From Sipunculus nudus (taxonomy: Eukaryota > Annelida > Sipuncula > Golfingiida > Sipunculidae), in contig CM049315.1 of the NCBI GenBank assembly GCA_026874595.1, positions 37,406,164 through 37,470,163 of the forward strand: a stretch of 64,000 nt of DNA. Reading direction: 5' to 3'. The notes below the pieces were generated by a model, which did no database searches, had not been told where the DNA came from, and saw nothing but the letters and a program-made list of their open reading frames with translations. Within the stretch, counting starts at the first letter, position 1. Each line of letters opens with the position of its first letter. Position numbers and translations under genes: made by a program. Positions 49,746-60,574 of the stretch are shown piece after piece.

Positions 49746-49951
49746 AGTCTTCCTTTTTGGTGTTTTTGGCGTTTCGCGTCATAGTGATTGCGGTTGAGTA
49801 TTACTTCAATGGCTGTAATTAGCCTCAGATGCATGTGAAAATCTTCAGATCCATACAACGCCAGTGCAGCAGCTCTATACAGACAATTTCCATCCCCCGT
49901 TACGGATAACACGGTGTTCTTCTCTAGGACAACTGGGTGGAAACGGCGCAA
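49724..49951 (-). pseudogene. OTU-type cysteine peptidase N-terminal segment, truncated
   Basis: The frame reads RRFHPVVLEKNTVLSVTGDG then NCLYRAAALALYGSEDFHMH. The GDGNCLYRA block is the hallmark of OTU deubiquitinase-like peptidases (catalytic Asp and Cys). The domain's C-terminal His strand is not found before the frame closes (..GRLCPCTTL). Such domains occur fused to or next to transposases in several eukaryotic elements. The truncation may be decay, a deletion or an unrecognised intron. Confidence 0.7.
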
Positions 49952-50433
49952 AATATTACAAGAAACCGAATCTGTCTTCGCTGTGGATTCCTAACCGATG
50001 TCTTCTACTTTATCTGGTAAATGTACACTGTGCGTTTCCAGTAGTTTTTGTTCTGTTTGTTAACAATATCGTTTGATATAATGTTTATTACAATTAATAC
50101 AGTATAATTGATACAGTACAAAAAATCTAAAATTAAAACAGAAAATAATTCTATAAGGGTAAATCCCATACTATAAAACACAGTTATTATAAAATACTAT
50201 ACTTAAACTGGAGAGAGAGAGAAAGGAATGAAGAGAGAGAAGAGCCGGAATCAGTGGGATTGTAAAGACCAACACTTTATATATATATATTTACATATAA
50301 TAATTAATATACTATATATATAATATTTAAAACAGTGTCTATATATAAGAATATCTATATAGGCATATATCTAAATAGGCATATATATAGACACAAATAA
50401 ATGAATAAATAATTGTATATATATACGCCTATT

Positions 50434-50437
<4 letters not shown>

Positions 50438-50482
<45 letters not shown>
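50438..50482. repeat. (TA)n array near right end of the MULE
   Basis: TA dinucleotides about 160 bases inside the right terminal repeat, in AT-rich filler. Confidence 0.95.
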
Positions 50483-50485
<3 letters not shown>

Positions 50486-50639
50486 TATGTTATTCAATAT
50501 AGTTTAATATGATTTAGAATGAATACATATATAACATACGAATAACTAATCGATATGTATATATAGAATGTAAATAATTGAATGAGATCAGATTTGTTTT
50601 GTCGTGGAAAACGGTTTAAAATTACATTTGGCATGTGCG

Positions 50640-50816
50640 CGAAGGTAGCGCTCGGTAAAAAGTCCCTAACGCTCGGTAGCCCCACATGGGTCAGAGCATT
50701 GCCCGGAGTGCACCCGGGGTAGCGCTCGGTAGCCCCACGCGGTCAGAGCAATGCCAGGTGTGAAATCAGGCTAGCGCTCTCTAGCGCTCGGTAGCGCTCG
50801 GTAAAGAGACCGACCG
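50640..50816 (-). repeat. Right terminal inverted repeat of the MULE
   Basis: The 177-bp partner of the left end ends in GACCGACCG directly before TCCTTATC. It has the same ordered motifs as the left repeat, in inverted orientation. Confidence 0.92.
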
Positions 50817-50824
50817 TCCTTATC
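50817..50824 (+). repeat. Target-site duplication of the MULE, right copy (TCCTTATC)
   Basis: Identical to 45205-45212. Proof that the element inserted as a unit here. Confidence 0.88.
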
Positions 50825-51101
50825 TATCGAGGAGGCAACGATATGGAGAGCTGAAGGCAGGGAACCTGCCTATTCAGGTTTGACATGGGCAGTAACATGC
50901 ATTCAATTTTTCGGGTTACCAACAAATAACCATTTCCACGGCAAAATGACCTAACGAATTGAATAAGTCACATGCTTGTGAAGTTGTGTGTTTACCCGAT
51001 TCTGACGGACGGGTTTGTGACCGTCAGCATCAACAGACTCAAGCAGACAGTTCATTGACCGGGCAAGAAGCTATAAAACTGGCACCGTGAGGCTGGTCGT
51101 C

Positions 51102-51164
51102 ATGTCGGGAGCTGTCAGCTTTATCTTGTGTGTTCTGATTGGTTCTGCAGTCGCATCAGGACCG
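51102..51164 (+). CDS. ASAH1: ASAH1 exon 1, signal peptide
   Basis: There are 21 codons from ATG (context GTCATGTCG) to CCG|GTATGT in phase 0, giving a hydrophobic leader. A TATA-like GCTATAAAAC lies only about 30 bases upstream of the ATG, so either the leader is very short or the box is fortuitous. Confidence 0.85.
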
Positions 51165-54100
51165 GTATGTAACTAAATAAACTGTGATCAGTTTCCGTAT
51201 CTCTCTTACCAATCACTTCAAATTTTCGTGCAGTGTCCAATTCAGCATTAACTAATTATTAAAATAAACCTGACCTGGCAACTATGATGTTTCTTCTTCC
51301 ATGTGTGTGTGTGTGTGTTGTTCAGTGTTATAACCCTGAATTCTTAAATTTTAATTCAGATGTTTAGAAATTTTACTTGTACTATTAATCCCAATTGTTT
51401 AATTTCACAGACCCTGTAAACTTATGTCTTCAGTGCCTTTTTTATCATACATGTACTGATGTAGATGCCATATAAAAGGATTCTCTTTTAATAGACATCT
51501 TTACATTCACTTAATTTTGGCCATGACAAATAATTTTTAGGTTTATTTACTACCATTATATTGATTTTTATTGAGTTAAATCAAGGAGATTACAGACTGG
51601 TGTATCATCTGTCAGAAGCCTCGATTGTCAGTCGTGCGCCAATTACAATTAAGACCTGATAAGCCCATAAACTCTATTGTGCGCCTATTGTGCCGCGGTG
51701 TCAGGCGCAGCGGCAGCACGGCCTTTGATAAAGCGAGTCTGCAAGATGTTACTTTCGCGGTAGGCTGTAGCTGGCTGAAGCGTAGAGCGATATATCCAGT
51801 AACTGACCTGAAAATCACTGGAATAACATTGACCGGAATTATGAATGTGCAAATGGGTTGTTTTGTCAAGAATTATGCGTTACAAATATATTTAGAGAGG
51901 TCTCGTGTTAAGGAATCACAGGATTGATTTTAGGATAAATGCGGTCACTCTGCATCAACTTCTGCCATGATTCATGACGGACGACTGGTAAAAGTAAACC
52001 TTACTTTCCCTGAATAACTTCGAAATTATAAAAATTTCCATCAGTTCCCAAATTTCTGACATATATTAATAATTAGCTGTGTATTATAGTATTCCCGTTG
52101 ATAACTAAATATTTTGATACTTATGACTGGATGAATTTCATTTTGATAAATAACAGTGAGCCATCACTTGCTCTGTCACTGCATGACTGCGTTGTTCTCT
52201 TATAATCGCCCATGTTTATTGCAGCCGGAAATTAACTGAAGGGGGAAGGGGGGTCTCTCACGCTGTTTCAATTAGCACTGGCTTATTAGGGGCATCTTTG
52301 TTTGCCTTTGAGCAGCGAGTTTTATGACCCCCGTCAGCAACATTCAACACGGCCAAACTCTCACTTGATACTCCAGTCTGTAATCTCTTTGGTTAAACAA
52401 TAAACGAAATCTGTGATAGGCCATGTACTTTTGCCACTTATTTTAATTGTGTAATTATTTGTCATGGTCAAGAGTTGACATTCCTTTTACAAGTTAGATC
52501 CATACAACGTCGTGGACGAGGGAACCAGTAATGCATCTGCAAGCGCCAGCTCAAACTAAGGAGCGGAATGACCGGAAACAAGTCTTATCTTGTGCACATA
52601 ATAAACAAAAAAGACCAAATATGGCTTTAATAAATATCATTAAACAAACTACTTGAGTGTGTACTAGGTAATTATCATAAATACTGCATTATACAAAGAT
52701 GTTTTTAGCCACCCATTTGGTATTTCCTTTGCAATAAGTTATCCAGTCTGAATGGTTTAGAATTTCAGTTTTTCATTTCATTATATGCGACCCTAGTTTG
52801 GAGTTGCGCTGCAGATACTTTTCATTACTTAGCATGCATGATTGAGTCACGGCCCGTCTCAGTCATGGTACAGGACAATGTAATAATATACCATATAATG
52901 TACATTTTATTATAGCTTTACAATCTCTGGCCACTTTAACATAATATTTTTGGCCAAAATAAAAAAGGTATGGTTCTCAGGCACTTTTTTCAGATTTCAA
53001 TGCAGGCGGGCGTTTTTTTTATTTTTAATTTTTTGGTATGTTTCGATAAAAATGTCAGATGATAAGGAAAAAGCATGATAATAACAGATTTATTTTGCTA
53101 AACAAGTAGAAGCACTACATAACAAAGGAAATTGTATGATTTTATCTTCTTGAAAGAAATGTCTGAGGGGTTGCAGCTCAAAATCTGTAAGTTTGTATTG
53201 AAAATCAAAATAAAAATTTTTTATGCGGGCATTTAAAATTGATGAGGGCTGTGCCTGAGAACCATACCTTTTATTTTTTTTTACCTTAGGGGTATTACTT
53301 TAGGTGCTTTTGTCAGGTCATTTTTGTTCACAAGTGAATATCCTCAAGTTAAAAAATATTGTATAGAAAAATATTGGCATCTAATTTCATCTTCCAATAT
53401 GTATTTGATGGTGCTCGAATACCAGTCCTGAAGTTTTGTTTAAAGTAGACATTTTCTGTGATCTTGTGTCTCTTAGATGTATAAATATATTATTTTTGTG
53501 CAGTAATGTGTTACAGAGAACAGCTATACAATTGTGAGATTAGAAATGCACATTTGTATAGACAGAACTTCACAGTATGACCTTATCATTTAGCCAGATC
53601 CAGAACCACATGTATGTATGTACCATTGCCAGTAGATGAGGATAGCAAATTGTTATAGGAATATTGAACAGGGAATTTGTTAATTGTGGGTAAATATGTT
53701 GTGGTTTTATGTGCCATTGTACACATAATAGTCAATAAAAAATACTGAAAATTGACAGGTAACACATGTTGACAACAGACCAAATGTTAATCTAGGTTGT
53801 ATTAGCTGATGATTAGTTGAGATCTCTTGTCAAAATGTCAAGAGAAATATGGTAAATGGAGCAGTGAGATTTTGATATTTTAAGTGTATGAACAGATATG
53901 AAACAACTGAAGTTGTTATGTGATTTTGAAAAAAAAAAAACTTTTGGATTAAGAAGATGACCGAGGTTCTTTTTATATCATGCTAACTGTGAGATTTTCC
54001 AATTTGCCTTTTTAAAAGGTTAAGATAAGATTTTCTTTCTACTGTTATATGGAATATAGTTTAACATGGTTGCTAAAAATTTAGCCATACTACTTAGCCT

Positions 54101-57100
54101 TGCAAGTACAATCTTGAAATATTGGTCTTAAGATCATGTTACAAAAATAATACATAAAGAAATGGGGGGATAAAAAGAAGCAAGAGATATAGCATATTTA
54201 TTAAATACAACATGGATCTGAATAGACTCTCATAAGAAGTTTGTTTAACATGCTTGACATGTATTTATGAGAGTTACATAACAGTGTGTGTGGCCAGGAA
54301 TTGTTAAGGAGTCTGGGCTAATTCACACATGATTGTGAGGAACCAATGTTCACTAAATCTCTGTTACACAAGTTCCCAATCTTGAAATCTCTGATACATG
54401 TGCCATTTGCTTACCTACCCATAACAGGCCAAACAGGCTTAGGAACCCTCAGCCTCACATATGTGATGTTATGTTATGTAAACTATATAACATCCAGATG
54501 GTATTTAGATCACCATAAAAATACTCTCTAGTTAAGTGTCCATTAAATATGAACAGTTCTACTCAAGGTCTGTGACGTAACTTTTGCCCCAGTTTTCAAG
54601 TCAGTGGTCTACAGATTACCATCATGTACCATGGTAATTTCTGCTTGTATATTTAATGGTACACACTATGAGTCTGAGCAGTTTCATGCACATAGAATGA
54701 ACTTGGTGGTTCTGATTATCACACAATACACTTATACTATGGCCTTTCACTGTATTTAGTTGGTGTATCCAAAACAAATTTTCAGCTATCACTAATTGAG
54801 CCATCCAGCAATACCTGTAACTCTTGCTGATCATTTTCCCCCAATTGGCCCAGGTTCATTAAATAGTGTATAAAGTATGGCATACTCTTGATGCAAGAAG
54901 CAGATATGTCAGCACTGACCAGTTAGAGCCCATAGCCAAGGCTAACACTGTATTCATTTATGGACGTAGTGTCAGTGATAAAGCTGCTGAATTAGTCCTT
55001 TCTGTGTTCATGAGTTAAGCTTTTGTCACTTTGTAGTCTGCTATAGTACTTTAGTAGGTGAGAAATTGTTTTATTTTATTGTGGACACATAGGATGGTCA
55101 AAGCTGTGCTGAATTAACAAATCTTGTGTTAATATTCATGTATATTATATACAACATCCACATGGTACTGCTTACTTTTTGAGAAGGAAGTAATAGTTAC
55201 ATTGTTAAAGGTTCCACAGGAGGAAGGTAATGTAGTCATGCTGCAGGTCTCTAGTAGGAGTCATTATGTGCAATGCCTCCATTTAAACTAGATTTTTATT
55301 TAATTTAATGGTGTGCAATAAGAAGTTTCACTCTGCAGCAATGAATCTCATCAGTATCAGCCACATGGTATTTTTCCTATATGATAGCTTCTTTAGCCAT
55401 TGCCCACCTTGGGAAGGAGGTTAAGTAATCCATGTTTAAGTGCACGGTTCACAAGTTTAAGACAGGTTGATGCCAACTGATTTCTCTAGTCTAAATACAA
55501 GTCGATCCAAGTCCTACCTGAATGGTTTATCTATAGTTTGATAATATTATACCACGAGTCTGGTTACTGTATCTGTGTATGTGTTGGTGTGGATCATCAG
55601 AGTGGAAGGAATACAGAGGTGTTATTAGCTATCTGACACCTTGATTATAAATCAGGATAAAGTATTAACTTTTGATAATTGCAGGAAGCTGCAAATATAT
55701 GCATGGAGTGTATTCATTTAGATTGTGTATGAACATATGTTTGTATACAATATATATATTCATACACTCTGCACATCAGCAGTTTTGGTAAACCCTTGAC
55801 TGTTCACAGGTTTACTAAAGTGCACTCAGTTTGGCACCTTTAACTCCCTGATATGGCTAGAATAAATTCTCTTGGGTCAAACATATTGCATATTAACCTT
55901 CCAGTTCTAAAGATTCCCATCAACCTAAAGCAACCTCTGTCCTAGGAAACGCTGAACATTTGGTAAAGATGCAACAAAAGTGAGCAAGATGGAGCCTGTA
56001 TATTGAAGTAGACTTTATGGAGACTGGCAGAATTTGTTGTGAAATCTAAAATAAATAAGAGGGAAGGGTTCAAAATTTTGCTGTTAAATCAAAAATAAAT
56101 ATAAAGAGGGAAATGTTAATTATTCAGCATTAAAAATGAATACATCTTTGAACACAAGCAGGCAGACTTTATCCGCAGTGTTTTACATCCATGTCATTTC
56201 AAACTTTTATGTAATATCAGATTGAGAGATTGGTGTGATTTCCTTGAACAAGGCACCATGTAGGTTCAGGGCTAGACTCCACAGCACAGGGTTCTTCTGT
56301 ATCGTTTTCTTAGCTGAGCTGACTGAAAGTCATCTGAGCTATAGCGATCACTCATTTTTCCGTGGTCCATCTGTCTGTTAACCAGGCACAAATCATAACC
56401 ACTGGACCTAGAATCTTATAACAGGACGTCTAGGGAGGTCCATGAAAAATCTCCTTGGAAACCTGAAATTAGGTCTGTGTTACCCATATCCTTCAAAAGT
56501 ACCTACCAGAATAATTAAAAGTTTTATACAAGGGTTCCAGTATCTGAACAACTAATGCATTGATTACCATGATTCTGTGCATGCATATTCATCGTGGAGT
56601 GTTTCATCAGTTCCTGCAGACTGGTGGCACCTGCTGGATTTTTTTTTAAATTTTACACATTTTTTTCTAGAAACCTAGAACATCAAATGTGAAATCCAGG
56701 GAGGTCCCTGAAAAAAATCTCCATGAAAACCTGAAATTAGGTCTCTGCTACCCATATTCTTTGAGGTATTGGGCTCAGAAGTCCTCCCCCCCCCCCCCCT
56801 AGAATAATTAAAATTTGGTACAAAAGCTCCAGTGTCTGAACAACTAATGCATTGATCACCATGATTCTTTGCATGCATATTGATCACAGAGTGTTTCTTG
56901 AGTTCCTGCAGACTGTGAGCACCACCTGGATTTTTTTAAATTTTTATGCATTTTTGTCATTTTTTTTTTTTGTGGCCTTCCAAGATGCAGTAGTCCATTA
57001 ACAGTGCACAAATCGTAACCATTGCACCTAGAATCTCCTAACTTGACAACCAGGGAGGTCCATGAAGATCTCCTTGGAAACTTGAAATTAGGTCTCAGTT

Positions 57101-57462
57101 ACCTATATCCTCTCAGCTATGCTTCAGTTGAATTGGGATACCATCTACAAAATTTGGCATTCAGATGATAAAATCCATTTTGTGAATGTCTTTCTAGTCA
57201 GCTGAGTGTCACGACCCCTGGGTCACTTGTGTTTTTCTTATATTACAGTTTGTTGAAGAATGTGTGTCTGGTAAATATCCTCCTAAAGGCCAGTAAGTCC
57301 TCTTTATTTATAGAGATATCATGTTCTAATCTTGAAAAGCAGACCTTCATGTCTATTGATATATGGATACAATGGTATACAGAGCTACAATATGCAAATT
57401 GTCAATATTATCGCTCATTTGCATAATACATGTTTATTATTACACAATATACTGTAATGTTA

Positions 57463-57545
<83 letters not shown>

Positions 57546-60500
57546 TACTTCATGATGTATCATTCTGTTATATTTAAAAAGTTTTCATCTGTGGGAAGCA
57601 TAACTCAGACTGTTTCAATATATTTTGAATATATTCATAAAAGACCATTTGCGAGTTATTTAATTTTAAGTACTTTAATATTAATCAAGGCAATATATAT
57701 GAACTTCATGCAATGTAATTTGTGGACAATGGATATGTTTTATTCACCACAATTAGCATGAGAACATTGGGCCTTCATATCTACACTGCCTTGATCTGTC
57801 TTTCTTGTGTAAATAGAAAACCAGTGGCCAGCGAGGTGGTGAACCTTGACCTCCCTCCGCAGCAGAGATGGAACGTTGTGATGAAGGACAAGGCCCCTCT
57901 TGTAAGTCTATATGTTTCAGATCATAATGGCTAATTGATAACCAACACCAGTTGATTATTTTACTTTTCACATACCTTGTATATAAAATATACATGAAAT
58001 GAAGTGTATTCCCTTTAAATGTTACAGTGTCTCTCAAAAGTTAGTTCTATAACCATTTGCTTACTCCTCTAGACAAGTAGAAAAAGCTTGCACTAGGCAC
58101 ATTTCAGATCATTATGGCTAATTGATAACCAACATCAGATGATTATTTTACTTTTCACATACCTTGTATATAAAATATACATGAAATGAAGTGTATTCCC
58201 TTTAAATGTTACAGTGTCTCTCAAAGGTTTGTTCTATAACAGTTTGCTTACTCCTCTAGACAATCAGTGGTGCAAAACATAAACATAGAGCACATGCCAC
58301 CTGGTGTCCATACCACACAAGTTCGCAAATTAATATTTTTCAAGTTTCTATGCTGTGTTTCTTCTCCTAGTTTGGGAATTGTCATACATGCAAGATCGTA
58401 CCTCAGGTCGTTCAGTTTTGTTATGGTAAACAGTCACCTGTGGACTGTGCACAGAAACATAACAACATCTAAAACAGGTGAACTGGAGATACTGAGCCCA
58501 TGGCTCAGATGGTTTTGCTAGAAATCTTTTTTATTCAGCAAAATTGAACTAATAATGCGGGATAAAAACATTATTGGAAATGATTATAAACTTTTTAAAA
58601 GATTGATGTGTATTATTGCATATGAATATGAAGCTTTATTCAGATAGATCACACGCCTCAAGTTTGAACTATCAGGCTTTAACCTTTCTGCAGTAATCGG
58701 TTTAATTGTTACTAATTATAATCTGCTAAGTCTGAATTGCCTGATGTTAATTCACTGTATATTGCTCTCCTCTTTATTACATCGATTGTTAGTATTCCAC
58801 AGAATTCTTGTGAAATTAAGTTCAAAATACAACACATTAACATAATTGGTCACAAAAAAGTAAAGGATAGAGATTTGGTAAAAGTCAACCACATTTAGAT
58901 GTTAAGTCTTTAAAAGGATCAAACTAAGTGAATCGCAGAACCATAAGGCCATAATAAATAAAAGGTATAGTTCTCAGGCACCACTTGGGTAAGTGTTAAT
59001 GCCCCGCATCAAAAATTTTTATTTTGATTTTCATCTTTTAAGAAGATAATATAATTCAATTATGATCATATTTCCTTTGTTATGTATTGCTTTTTCCTGT
59101 TTAGCAAACAAATTCTGTTATTTTTATGCTTCCCTGATCACATGACTTTTTATCAGAACATAAAAAAAGGTATAAAATATTGCTAGCCTGCACTGATTTA
59201 TGAAAAAAAGTGCCTGAGAACCATAATTTTTTTGGCCTTAAAGAATATTTTATGCCTCTTCAGTAAACACACCTTTTGACCAATTTTATATGCCTTATTA
59301 GTGCATTTATTAACATTTTATTGGCTGTCAACATAACCCCTTCTGACTTTTATCTCGTCTGTTCAGATTGTAGATCTTTTGACCTACTTCAGAACATTCA
59401 TCAAGGAATGGGGACCTGTTGGCGAGATGTTGATCAACTTTGTTGACTCTGATATGGTCAGTATGTCTTCATGTCTGCTAACAATTTGACCTACCGGTAT
59501 GTGTACCAGTAATATGGCGTCAGGATGATATTGTAACTATGATTTTTTATGATATTTTATAAAAAATAATCCACAAAGTTTTAATCAGATTTTTAACATT
59601 TTAGTAGTTACAAGTTATAAATGCCATATGATCAATACAGTTAATAATTGACTAATTGGTAAAATATTTTTAACCTTCATGCATTTAAATAAAAAATAAA
59701 ATTGTTTACTAATTTAGGGTGCGTTTGTTGACACTCTTCCTGCTCCATTTGGTGATGAAATAAGAGGTATTGCTATGGCAACCAAACTGCCACTTGGTAA
59801 GTCCCTTGTGTTATGAAAATACCTTGGCCAATTTGTTATGAAAACTATGAATTCAAAGAGATTTTGTTATAAAAACTATTGAATTCTAAGAGAAATGGAT
59901 ATTTGGTATGAAAACTATTGAATTCCAAAAAAAAGTTTTATGAAAATTACTGACACTAGGCAAGTCCCTTCAAACTGTTACATGTGTTATGAAAACAATT
60001 GAAATCTCAGAGAATATTTGTTATGAAACCTTGAATTTGAAGAGAATTTGTTATGAAAGCTATTGAATTCCAAGAGAATTTGTTATTGAAACTACTAACA
60101 CTTGGTATGTCCCTTCAAACTATCATGTGTTATGAAAACTATTGAATTCTAAGAGACTTTGGTATTTTTAATGAAAACTTTTGAATTCCAAGAGAATTTT
60201 TTATGAAAGCTATTGAATTCAAAGATAATTTGTTTTGAAAATTGTTGAATTCTATTTTCTAAGAGAATGCAGAGTCACATTCGAATATTTAAATGTTATT
60301 TTTATAAATGTTTCATTTATGTGATGCTTAATGTAAATGATTAAATAAGATCATGTGTCTGGGATATTAACTGGGGATAATTGTCATGGAATACTTCATA
60401 CAAATTTTTTTGTTGTGCAGGCTCAGTAAGCATAAATTTTAACTTGCATTTATAATTCAGGACGATTCAGAGATCAAAGCATGTGATTTTGTGTTTCAGG

Positions 60501-60574
60501 TGAAGTTGTGCTGTATAACATCTTTTATGAAGTCTTCACTGTGTGTACATCCATAGTGGCACAAGACCAAGCAG
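51102..60574 (+). CDS. ASAH1: Acid ceramidase, N-terminal part (exons 1-6, gene continues past right edge)
   Basis: Six exons join in consistent phase: 51102-51164, 57249-57292, 57817-57901, 59367-59456, 59718-59796, 60500-60574. Together they give 145 residues. Residues 1-19 are a signal peptide ([11 protein letters not shown]). [10 protein letters not shown] matches the NLDLPPYKRW block of human ASAH1, [12 protein letters not shown] matches PGPFEEEMKGIA, and [18 protein letters not shown] matches NIFYELFTICTSIVAEDK. The catalytic, autocleavage cysteine is residue 136 (codon 60544-60546; human Cys143). Family knowledge: this lysosomal N-terminal-nucleophile amidase hydrolyses ceramide to sphingosine and fatty acid after self-cleavage before the Cys. 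The related NAAA is less likely because NLDLPP and the spacing fit ASAH1. The following HGRN/D exon is not in the window. Confidence 0.94.
52950..53290. mobile_element. MITE copy 1 in ASAH1 intron 1
   Basis: Inverted ends AGGTATGGTTCTCAGGCAC (52966) and GTGCCTGAGAACCATACCT (to 53269) enclose about 270 bp. A second copy lies at 58946-59240 in the opposite orientation. No coding content. Confidence 0.75.
56315..57215. repeat. Mosaic repeat family, region 2 (ASAH1 intron 1)
   Basis: It begins CTGACTGAAAGTCATCTGAG CTATAGCGATCACTC, exactly as region 1 begins near 26150. At least three units carry the GGAGGTCCATGAAAA, TTAGGTCTC and CTGCAGACTG blocks. It ends just before ASAH1 exon 2. Confidence 0.85.
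57249..57292 (+). CDS. ASAH1: ASAH1 exon 2
   Basis: Acceptor TATTACAG and donor [22 protein letters not shown] aligns with WTEDCRKSTYPPSG of the human enzyme, including the Cys that forms the inter-subunit disulfide in the family. Confidence 0.88.
57465..57542. repeat. (TA)n array in ASAH1 intron 2
   Basis: About 38 TA units. The ORF across it is an artefact. Confidence 0.97.
57817..57901 (+). CDS. ASAH1: ASAH1 exon 3
   Basis: Acceptor GTAAATAG and donor CTT|GTAAGT. It encodes [20 protein letters not shown] and APL, a strong family block. A 187-bp-period tandem duplication begins immediately after the donor. Confidence 0.95.
57915..58265. repeat. Tandem duplication, 187-bp period, in ASAH1 intron 3
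   Basis: 57915-58078 and 58102-58265 are nearly identical (from TTTCAGATCAT.ATGGCTAAT to CTTACTCCTCTAGACAA). They begin 14 bases past the exon 3 donor. Confidence 0.9.
58946..59240. mobile_element. MITE copy 2 in ASAH1 intron 3
   Basis: The ends are TAAGGCCATAATAAATAAAA with GGTATAGTTCTCAGGCAC on the left and GTGCCTGAGAACCATAAT..GGCCTTA on the right. The core AAAAATTTTTATTTTGATTT is inverted relative to copy 1. Confidence 0.75.
59367..59456 (+). CDS. ASAH1: ASAH1 exon 4
   Basis: Acceptor CTGTTCAG, 30 codons ([20 protein letters not shown].. to DSDM), phase 0 at both ends. The donor used here is ATG|GTCAGT, which is weak. A better-looking GTATGT lies four bases downstream but would break the frame into exon 5. 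Confidence 0.85.
59718..59796 (+). CDS. ASAH1: ASAH1 exon 5
   Basis: Acceptor AATTTAG, 26 codons plus one base, donor CTTG|GTAAGT. It encodes [20 protein letters not shown] and ATKLPLG. The last bases of this exon and its donor recur, imperfectly, inside the repeat array of the next intron. Confidence 0.93.
59815..60260. repeat. ~31-bp minisatellite in ASAH1 intron 5
   Basis: About ten imperfect copies of TTTGTTATGAAAACTATTGA ATTCCAAGAGAA. It also holds two diverged copies of the exon 5 end and donor region, CACT.GG(C/T)AAGTCCCTT-like, near 59954 and 60098. Confidence 0.85.
60500..60574 (+). CDS. ASAH1: ASAH1 exon 6, catalytic cysteine
   Basis: Acceptor GTGTTTCAG, 75 bases, phase 1 to phase 1, donor G|GTAAGG. 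It contains [20 protein letters not shown]. The Cys codon TGT at 60544-60546 is the nucleophile and new N-terminus of the beta subunit. Confidence 0.95.

Larger units (their letters stand above)
45213..50816. mobile_element. Mutator-like (MULE) DNA transposon with OTU segment, DDE transposase remnant and NADAR fragment
   Basis: Seen: long terminal inverted repeats (left 45213-45418, right 50640-50816) start CGGTCGGTCTTTTTACCG on the left and, reading inward from the right end, CGGTCGGTCTCTTTACCG. Both are flanked by TCCTTATC (45205-45212 and 50817-50824), an 8-bp target duplication. The element is 5604 bp. The repeats carry many copies of ACCGAGCGCT, the likely transposase-binding repeats. 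Inside, on the minus strand from right to left, are an OTU peptidase segment, an acidic and basic linker, and a MULE transposase with stops and a frameshift. On the plus strand at the left end is a NADAR half-domain. An 86-bp minisatellite lies between. The copy is defective for transposition but its ends are intact. Confidence 0.92.

Noticed and set aside
51625-51927. 100-codon ORF in ASAH1 intron 1
   Set aside because: No recognisable motif, no start context or splice evidence; GC-richer patch, probably an old repeat.
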